A stretch of 14,330 nucleotides of DNA. Origin: Brachionus koreanus (taxonomy: Eukaryota > Rotifera > Eurotatoria > Ploima > Brachionidae). The position numbers were made by a program, and so were the translations under genes. This document shows, piece after piece, positions 8,391 to 14,330 of this stretch. The notes below the pieces were generated by a model. The model saw only the letters and a list, made by a program, of their open reading frames with translations. It was not told where the DNA came from and did not search any database. The DNA is taken from positions 425,729 through 440,058 of the forward strand of contig PJRA01000401.1 of the NCBI GenBank assembly GCA_016987375.1, read 5' to 3'. The stretch's first letter is position 1. The number at the start of each line of letters is the position of its first letter.

Positions 8391-8958
8391 CTTTATAATG
8401 CTTCTAATTTCTCCCGAAATCGGTCAGATTTTGCTTGAATCTGACTGAAATATACATGTGGTTCTCACACATTTTTCTGATACTCCCACTAATTTAGCTA
8501 TTTCCCTTTTACTTTTAGACTTATCTTTTACGAGACCAATTATCTGACATCTCACTTTATTGTTAACGCTTTTTTTACCAAGGTTTCTAATTTTTTCGAG
8601 GTATTATTTTAGTTAGGAAAGGAACCGAAAGTTTTATAGCGATGTATCATATATAAATTTAACACTAATTATAATACAGATATAATAATTAGAAATCCAT
8701 TTAATTTAATTCATCATTTTTTAATTAAAGATTAATGATGTGGGTCTAAACTTTTGTGCAAAAATTTTTGACATCTTTGTGCTATTTTTCAATTTAAAAG
8801 GAATTATCATGTATTTTGTATCATTTTGAAGGACAGAGCTAGTTTTATTAAAAATCAATTTTCATCTAATTATTTTTTAAAACAAATATTAATTTTTTAA
8901 TGTTTAACTAAATAAACATATGAAAAAAACTGATGCGTCTAAATTTTTGTGCAATACT
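8390..8958 (-). mobile_element. 5' part of a Tc1-like DNA transposon, truncated
   Basis: The right edge carries Tc1-type terminal sequence, ending TGTGCAATACTGTA near 8958. Inside, read on the minus strand from about 8580, is the first helix-turn-helix of a Tc1 transposase: VRCQIIGLVKDKSKSKREIA, then KLVGVSEKCVRTT. It agrees with the R..II.L...G.S...IA..L.VS...V..T pattern of Tc1 proteins. The frame stops at a TGA near 8425, soon after the helix-turn-helix, and the DDE domain is absent, because LINE sequence begins near 8390. Either the LINE inserted into the transposon or a deletion joined them. I looked for the missing half left of 7241 and did not find it. Confidence 0.72.
8736..8958. repeat. 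Paired direct repeats of a Tc1-type IR/DR terminus
   Basis: Two similar motifs lie in the same orientation about 195 bp apart: GTCTAAACTTTTGTGCAA near 8741 and GTCTAAATTTTTGTGCAA near 8938. Only the outer one continues into the presumed transposon end ACTGTA. This spacing and orientation match the inner and outer transposase-binding sites of IR/DR-type Tc1 elements (the Sleeping Beauty type of layout). The partner inverted repeat of the other end is not in the window. Confidence 0.62.
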
Positions 8959-8959
8959 G

Positions 8960-10055
8960 TATCAATTTAATATTTTTGTAAAATTTGTTTATTTCATTTA
9001 AAAGATTCAATTACTTTCAGAAACTCAATTCAGCAGTCCTTTTTATTCTTAAATTAAAATACGATATTTCTTTCAATATTTTACATCATGAAGCCTACTA
9101 ATCAACTCAAAATTCTAACTGTATCTAATCAACTTTGTGGATTTTTTCTAATTTTCAAAATAACTAGTTTTTAATCTACTATTTTTTTTAATCTGAAGGG
9201 TCATTATGTTATCGGCCAACTTCTCAGAAAGCAAACAAAGTTGAAGTTTGTTTTGATCGGATACTTTACTTTGTCAATGTTAAATCTAACAAAGTCATAT
9301 AAAAGATTGTGAAAAAACATTGAATATTGAAAAAAACAGTTTTGATTAACGCTTAGTTTCAATGATTTCATTTCTTGAGCTTTATTATGTAAAAACATAC
9401 AATCAGCTTGATACAGAAAACAAATTAAAAAAAGTGTCTATCTTATATTTAAACATGTCTTTTCTTAGCAATTTCATTACATCTTTTTTAATTTTCTTTA
9501 AATTTTATTTGAATCTATTTAAACTTTCTTTTATTATTCAATTTTACTTTATTTTTGCTTTAAAATCTTTTATTTTATTCCGAAGGAGAATTAGCACGAT
9601 ACAGATAAACAAATAAATGAATTAAATAAATGTCTATGTATCAATTAAAATTCATGACTCTGATTATCATAGCAAAATATTCAATTTTAAAGAAGAGCAA
9701 CACAGCGCGAATATTGTTATCAAAGAGGGACTTTTGGAAAAAAAATTTCTTATAATTTTTTTACTGTAGTGTTTATTTCAGTAGTTTTGGGCCCATTCCG
9801 TTTAGATTTAGACATACCAGAGCAGCAATTTATGCTCCATTCTAACTTAAACGCTCAAGGTCTATTTAGTTAGTTAACTAATCCAGTGCAATCGACAAAG
9901 ATTTCGACTTATCACATTTTTGTTTTAGTTTTTATTTCAATTAAAGAATTATTTATTTTAAAATCTATAACAATATAACAAAATTAAAATTTTACTTAGT
10001 TTTTTATTAAAAAAAAACACTGGTATTTAATAAATTTTGAGAAAAAATACTAATA
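8960..10055. other. AT-rich intergenic DNA, one weak coding candidate
   Basis: Mostly featureless. The plus-strand frame at 9362-9616 (84 codons) is phenylalanine-, leucine- and isoleucine-rich, as poly-T-rich DNA often yields, and I do not accept it as a gene. A second plus-strand frame is open from 9691 to TAG 9871-9873 without ATG and contains VLGPFRLDLDIPEQQFMLHS after a good acceptor TTTATTTCAG (9772-9781). It could be a lone terminal exon or a relic, but its family is not recognised. A 12-bp palindrome TTAGTTAACTAA lies at 9870-9881. Confidence 0.4.
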
Positions 10056-10061
10056 TTTATT
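10056..10061 (-). terminator. Polyadenylation signal of ATAT1
   Basis: AATAAA on the minus strand overlaps the last base of the TGA stop codon, implying a very short 3' UTR. Confidence 0.55.
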
Positions 10062-13000
10062 CACCATAGTTTAGTGCGTCTGAATTTGCTATTCATGTAA
10101 AATTGATTTGTGTAAAGATCAGAAGAAATGTTGGTTTTGGCCACGGCATTCAAACTCGGAAAAGGATTGTATGTATTTTGAGTGTTTGTTCGACTTTCAC
10201 TTGGAACTACATTTGCTTTCGTATTTACATTGGTTCGATTATTAAACGGGTTCAAGCTCGGAAACGGATCGAATTTGTGTCGATTGGCAAAATTAGCCTC
10301 CATAAATGGATCATACCTATTTTGCCTAATTTCAGGCTCGCCTTTAATTAGATTTAAAAAATTAAAAAAAAATAGTAAAATTAAATTTTTTTTGTAAAAT
10401 AAAAAAACAACTTTATTTTCATTTGATCAATTTGGAAAAACTCATTTTAGTTAGTTGTTAAAAAATCTCTTGATTTATTTTGCTTATTTAAATACTTTTT
10501 AAAATGGTTAATGCATTTATTTAAAAAGAAATTTTTGCTCATTAAATTTGATGAATAAGAAAATTTTTTTTTGAGATATTAACTTTAAGTAATAAAAAGA
10601 AAATAAAGATTAAAGATGCAATTTGTCTTGACATTAAAATCGATTGAGATTTTTCAACTATTTGAATTTTCAGAAAAATATAAATTATTAATTCAAAAAT
10701 ATGTAATTATTCCATTAGATTGGGTGATAAAATTTTGCGTTTCTTAAAAGGTTGGATATTTTTGATTCAGTCATAAGTCATATTATATGTTAAAATCAAC
10801 ACAATTTATTGCTCTTCATTAAACGATATGTCTAACGCTTTTTCTTATTTAATTAAAAAAAATTATAAAATGAAAAATTTAATTTAATTTAATTTTATTT
10901 AATGAAAATTTTTAAATTTCAATACTGTTACGCTATTATTTGAAAAAATAATTTTGAGTTACAGCAATTACTTGTAAAATATGTCTAGAAAAATCTAAAA
11001 GTGTCGTAATTTAGAACTTTATTCTTCTTTTGTCAAGCAAAAACTAGATTTGCATAAATTCTAGATCTTTGTCCTTCTGGTTAACATCTTTTTCACTTAA
11101 AGGCTCTTTTTCTTAGAGAACAGCATTTACTAATCAAGGGCAAAATGAAGAAGACTATCATTAAATTTTTGGTTCAAGAGAGGAAACCAACTACTCGCTG
11201 ATAGACTATAATTTTGAAGAGGAAATAAATTAAAATATCACAACAATTTATTAAATGTCACATAAAAAAAATTAAATTTTCACATAAATATATTTATTTT
11301 TCACAAAAATATTAAAGTGTCACAGCAAAATTGTAATTATAAGATAATTATTTAAAGTATTACCACGTCATTTTCCTAAAGAAATAGTACTAGCTTGTTC
11401 TAGAAAATAATCGAATTGACATTGACTGTATGCTACGCCAATAATATGTTTGTGCCAAGATGAACAAGTGCAAGTAGCACTAGAAGCACCAAGCAATTTT
11501 TCACGTTTTTTTAATTCAAAAATATTTTATGAAAAAACTATAATAATTATATAAAGTAATATAATTTTAAAAAAAAATTTAAAATCCACATAAATCAAAA
11601 GAGATGTATTCATTTGAAAAATCTATTCAAAAGATAAGAGGATTTGAAAATTTTTTAAACATGTCAAAATGACTCGTTTGGTGCTTTTAGTTTAGACTGA
11701 TCACTCTAATTTGCTGGAGTATTTCAACAAACACACTAAAGCTTTTCCATTCACAACTATTGATTGACTTAAGAAATTGTTTACATGTTTTTTTTTGTAA
11801 TGATTGTAGATTGACTCTGGGGTTCGGACTCCACCAACTTATTCAATATTTTGACATGTATGACAATCAATAATTTAACAATAAATTTATCGTTAAGACT
11901 GATAATATATTTCTGTGACATGGTTATAGTTTTCTAGAATTGTTAATATGTTTATGCCATAATTAATTCATTTTTATGTGAAATTTAATTTGTGTCCTTT
12001 TGAAGACTAGCTAACTAGCTTTAGATTTTTTTTATTGATAAATTTTTTAAAAAAATAAGTAAAAAAAAAACGCTAAATCTATAACTCAACCTAATTTTTT
12101 ATTTCATTTTTTAAATACTTGAAAAAAAAATAAACACCTTAAATTTAAATCAAGATTTAATTTAAAAATAAAAAACATATTTTTTGTTAAAAAATGCTCT
12201 CTTGACAGTTTTTTTTTCTAAATATTTATGTAGAAACAATAACAAACAAAACTTACTTCTAAAATGGTTTATGCTTTTTTCGTTAACAACATTGGCTGAC
12301 TTTGTCGGCAAGTGTTTTGCTGCCTGATTAGACTGACTTAACCAAGAACTATTTGAACTAGCAAAGCAAATATTAAATAGAAAAACATGCTTAAATTAGA
12401 AATTAAATTATTACTTATAGTGGAACAAATCACTTGAAGGATTTTTTTTGTCCAAGGGAGGCAACTCGTGCTTGTATGTAAGAGCCGAGTTGAATTTGCG
12501 ATTATTACGGTTGGCCAAACAAGGCCGATCGAAAAAGCCGTCAAACACCACATAACTATTTGTTTGATTGAGGGGACTTTTCAAGTCGTAGTGCTTTTTT
12601 AGAAACTTGATGCTTTTATCTGATGGCGAGTCTATGGCCAAATGCTGCACTAGCACTCCTTCCATTTCGAGCATTTTATTAAACAGCCTGAGCCCGAAGC
12701 CCTTACGCTGCTGGTTGTCATAGACATAAAAGTCAAGTACACACAAAGGCATTATTTCGTGGTTTTGACCACGATGATCATGAAGAAAAAGATTTTTTTC
12801 ACCAACTTTCAACAAGCCTACTATACTACCTTTTCCACTAAAATCATTTTGAAAAATTATGTGTAGACATTAATTTAGTCTTACTTGTTGGCAGACGAAT
12901 CCTTCATCAAATAAATTCGGTGATTATCGTTCAGTGCTAATTTACGATAGCTGGTGATTACCTCGCGAAGACCCTGAGCTCTGGACGATGCCTCGCCCAT

Positions 13001-13219
13001 TCGGTCAATCACAACAGTCAACTTTTGCCTCATGTCTCTTCAAATCGTTGCCATCTATAGATTTATTTTAATAAATAAAAAAAAATTTTCAAACCTGTTC
13101 AATTGATAATGACTTGGATCGTCAGTGGTCACATGACTTGGATGAACAATTCTCAAATCCGAGTTAAACTTGGTAATTTCGTGCGGCAATAGCGGGTTAA
13201 TATCAAATTCAAAATTCAT
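10061..13219 (-). CDS. ATAT1: Alpha-tubulin N-acetyltransferase (MEC-17 family), 5 exons
   Basis: Exons by my reading: 13219-13095, 13037-12885, 12837-12415, 12357-12257, 10341-10061, all GT...AG and in phase, giving about 360 aa. The protein acetylates Lys40 of alpha-tubulin in the microtubule lumen, using acetyl-CoA. The N-terminus MNFEFDINPLLPHEIT is typical of the family. The GNAT-like domain spans about 1-200: Q63 in ASSRAQGL, GKGSIVGLLKVGEKNLFL (94-111), PLCVLDFYVYD (123-133), the acetyl-CoA loop QRKGFGLRLF (136-145) with R137, G139 and G141, and the catalytic Asp D162 in LAIDSPSDKSIKFLKKHY. SYVVFDGFFDRP follows. The tail is low-complexity, and the last exon holds DPF (278-280, 292-294) and NPF (298-300, 326-328) motifs. 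Stop TGA overlaps an AATAAA signal (10061-10056). Intron 4 is 1.9 kb while the others are 47-57 nt, so joining the last exon is the least certain step, though phase and splice sites fit. Divergent from the gene at 13354. Confidence 0.93.
11238..11345. repeat. Degenerate tandem repeat with TCACA every ~21 bp
   Basis: TCACA occurs at 11238, 11258, 11280, 11301 and 11320, with spacings of 20, 22, 21 and 19 bases. Each is followed by A-rich then ATTAAA/ATTTAT-like sequence. This looks like a five-copy minisatellite that has drifted, inside ATAT1 intron 4. Confidence 0.55.
11368..11508 (-). mobile_element. Relic of a SWIM-type zinc finger, probably from a MULE transposase
   Basis: A 46-codon minus-strand frame ends at TGA 11370-11368. 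It contains CTCSSWHKHIIGVAYSQCQF, then FLEQASTISLGK. The C-x-C ... [CH]-K-H-I-I-G-V-A pattern followed by an 'I.LG+K' block recalls the SWIM zinc finger found at the C-terminus of Mutator-like (MULE) transposases. The spacing between the C-x-C pair and the K-H pair is shorter than in working SWIM domains, and the third Cys appears as His, so a small internal deletion is likely. No transposase core was found upstream. Same strand as the host gene, but no need to treat it as an exon. Confidence 0.45.
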
Positions 13220-13353
13220 TTTTAAAGTCTAAAAAAAACACAAAATAAATTAATCTGATTTTTAAATTGGTTGTCATGACAACAACAAAGTTAAAGAAAA
13301 ATCCAAAGCGTCTCAAACGGTAGGAAGAAATCAAAAAATTTTATTTCAAAGAC
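13220..13353. promoter_or_regulatory. Bidirectional promoter between ATAT1 and the 305-aa gene
   Basis: Only 134 bp separate the two divergent start codons, so the core promoters must overlap. The spacer holds a palindromic X-box (13270-13283). No TATA box can be singled out in the AT-rich flanks. Confidence 0.75.
13270..13283. promoter_or_regulatory. RFX/DAF-19 X-box, perfect 14-bp palindrome
   Basis: GTTGTCATGACAAC is its own reverse complement and fits the X-box consensus RYYNYYWWRRNRAC at every position. It lies 50 bp upstream of the ATAT1 ATG and 70 bp upstream of the ATG at 13354, within the usual range for X-boxes of ciliary genes. RFX factors bind such sites as dimers and drive ciliary genes in animals, and a palindrome can serve both directions. 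Confidence 0.72.
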
Positions 13354-14271
13354 ATGAACCAGCAGGGCCAGGTCCTGGTCGATCCAACGGACTTGTTGAG
13401 AATTACCAATGCTAAAAAAGCTGAATTTAAAGGAGTGCCTGATAGCTATGAGAATGTCAAGTCCAAAGTGTACTACGATCCGTCTGTTAACACGGACACT
13501 GATGAGATGAAAATTAGCTCAAATATTCTTGATTTTGTAGTCGAAGGAATTAGCTTTGATGAACAAGTATTGAAATCGAAGGCACCGTTTACGCTTCCCT
13601 ATGATGCAAAATATGTGAAGCAAATATTCGATGACAAGTTGACAGTAGACGATGATTTGAAAATTGAGATAGGCAAGTACCGAACAAGAAATGAACATTC
13701 GGTCAAGTTGGTTGAACAAATGAAGGCAAGAAAATCCCAATTAGCCATTACAAATGAAACACAAATGTCAGACAAAAAGAAAAAAGTTCAGTTCAAGCGA
13801 GTGGATTATTTTGTTGGCGATGAGAAAAAAATGTCTTTGTCCGACGGTGATTTAGCAGATATGCAAAAATTGTCTGATTCAGCCATGACAAAGTCCAGTG
13901 ATGATGTAGGAAGCTTTTTTTTGACCGAAGTGCAACATGAACAATCAGTAGAACAACAACAACAACAACAGCAGCAGCATAGACCAAAAATAAAAAGAGA
14001 AAAAATAGCTCTAATTGAAAACTATGATTGGGATGACTTGTTGATTGACTCGTTGAGTGAAAACACGGCTAGATGGATTGTAATGAAACAAGTAAGTGAT
14101 CCTAGGCGAAAGAAAAAACTGCAGGCTTTGGTCGAAAGCAAATATGGACGATACTTTGGCAACGTAGACGAATTAGAACTTGGCGATGATTCCTATACTG
14201 AATTTGAAAAAAGAAAAATTCAACAAGAAAAAGAAAGACTTGGACAAGAAAAAAACAAATCCCAAAAGTAA
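13354..14271 (+). CDS. Unrecognised 305-aa single-exon protein, predicted ciliary by its promoter
   Basis: An intronless frame from ATG 13354 to TAA 14269-14271; an in-frame TAG at 13321-13323 supports this start. The protein is strongly charged and soluble, with no signal peptide or membrane segment. The N-terminal part (about 1-105) has VDPTDLLRITNAKKAEFKG, VYYDPSVNTDTDEMKIS and APFTLPYDAKYVKQIFDDKL. A basic and acidic linker follows (KKKKVQFKRVDYF about 137-150), then eight Gln (201-208), then a block that looks conserved, ENYDWDDLLIDSLSENTARW (222-241), continuing IVMKQVSDPRRKKKLQALV and KYGRYF. The end (about 283-305) is a Glu/Lys-rich helix. I do not recognise the family. The head-to-head position with ATAT1 and the shared X-box suggest a cilium or axoneme role, which is inference only. 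Lack of introns, unlike its neighbours, could mean an old retrocopy or simple intron loss. Confidence 0.85.
   Translation: MNQQGQVLVDPTDLLRITNAKKAEFKGVPDSYENVKSKVYYDPSVNTDTDEMKISSNILDFVVEGISFDEQVLKSKAPFTLPYDAKYVKQIFDDKLTVDDDLKIEIGKYRTRNEHSVKLVEQMKARKSQLAITNETQMSDKKKKVQFKRVDYFVGDEKKMSLSDGDLADMQKLSDSAMTKSSDDVGSFFLTEVQHEQSVEQQQQQQQQHRPKIKREKIALIENYDWDDLLIDSLSENTARWIVMKQVSDPRRKKKLQALVESKYGRYFGNVDELELGDDSYTEFEKRKIQQEKERLGQEKNKSQK
13954..13977 (+). repeat. CAA/CAG polyglutamine repeat
   Basis: Five CAA then three CAG codons encode eight Gln (residues 201-208), followed by His. Mixed codons make it less prone to slippage than a pure tract. It sits in a linker before the C-terminal block. Confidence 0.95.
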
Positions 14272-14330
14272 TTATCCTATCTTATTTGCTTTTATTTTTT
14301 TGACACAAAACAACTAGAATACTTAATTAA

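Larger units (their letters stand above)
10342..12256 (-). other. ATAT1 intron 4, 1.9 kb, with transposon and repeat remnants
   Basis: The donor GTAAGT (12256-12251) and acceptor AATTAAAG (10342 last base) bound an intron some 35 times longer than the others in this gene. It contains a MULE-like zinc-finger relic (11368-11508), a TCACA-periodic repeat (11238-11345) and AT-rich filler, including ATTTA-type runs near 10875-10905. Around 11690-11870 broken plus-strand frames (for example HSNLLEYFNKHTKAFPFTTI) look weakly coding-like but hold several stops. Confidence 0.7.

Noticed and set aside
9362..9616. 84-codon hydrophobic plus-strand frame, possible membrane protein
   Set aside because: Phe/Ile/Leu runs come from T-rich DNA; no signal of a family, and the minus strand also has a frame overlapping its 5' end (9204-9398).
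11795..11845. tRNA-like B-box (GGGGTTCGGACTCC followed by ACCA)
   Set aside because: The T-arm stem does not pair, and no A-box, D-arm or acceptor stem could be built, so neither a tRNA nor a clear SINE is supported.
13519..13987. Two minus-strand frames inside the 305-aa gene
   Set aside because: Antisense shadows; one is a poly-Val run produced by the CAA/CAG repeat.
1..14330. CRISPR arrays, operons, ribosome binding sites or phage genes
   Set aside because: The window has spliced eukaryotic genes and animal-type transposons; no regularly spaced identical repeats or bacterial gene layout are present.

Overview
The window is animal nuclear DNA: very AT-rich, with protein genes split by many short introns (mostly about 40-110 nt, GT...AG) and surrounded by decayed transposons. 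No prokaryotic features are visible. Together with a ciliary-type tubulin acetyltransferase and Tc1, hAT and LINE relics, this suggests a small aquatic invertebrate with a compact, AT-rich genome. A rotifer such as Brachionus would fit, but that is an inference from style, not from a marker sequence.

Layout. 1-1460: a broken LINE reverse transcriptase (minus), a transposase-type helix-turn-helix fragment (plus) and a 354-bp imperfect fold-back element. 2167-2713: the 3' exon of an unrecognised plus-strand gene. 2864-3385: a hAT transposase relic (minus). 4035-4265: a MITE-like element with 64-bp inverted repeats. 4392-6950 (minus): a complete 13-exon pro-carboxypeptidase A-type gene, about 431 aa by my splice model, whose largest intron carries a reverse-transcriptase fragment in antisense. 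7241-8390 (minus): a frameshifted LINE. 8390-8958 (minus): the 5' part of a Tc1-like transposon, cut off by that LINE. 8960-10055: mostly featureless AT-rich DNA. 10061-13219 (minus): alpha-tubulin N-acetyltransferase (ATAT1/MEC-17) in five exons, about 360 aa. 13354-14271 (plus): a single-exon 305-aa protein that I do not recognise.

The most informative part is the right end. ATAT1 and the 305-aa gene are head to head, with only 134 bp between their start codons, and that spacer holds a perfect 14-bp palindrome (GTTGTCATGACAAC) matching the RFX/DAF-19 X-box that controls ciliary genes. This predicts one shared ciliary promoter and a ciliary role for the unknown protein. The last ATAT1 exon lies beyond a 1.9-kb intron and encodes a tail with DPF and NPF motifs of the kind that bind AP2 and EH-domain endocytic adaptors.

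All splice models were made by hand from reading frame, splice-site consensus and family similarity. No alignment or database search was run.
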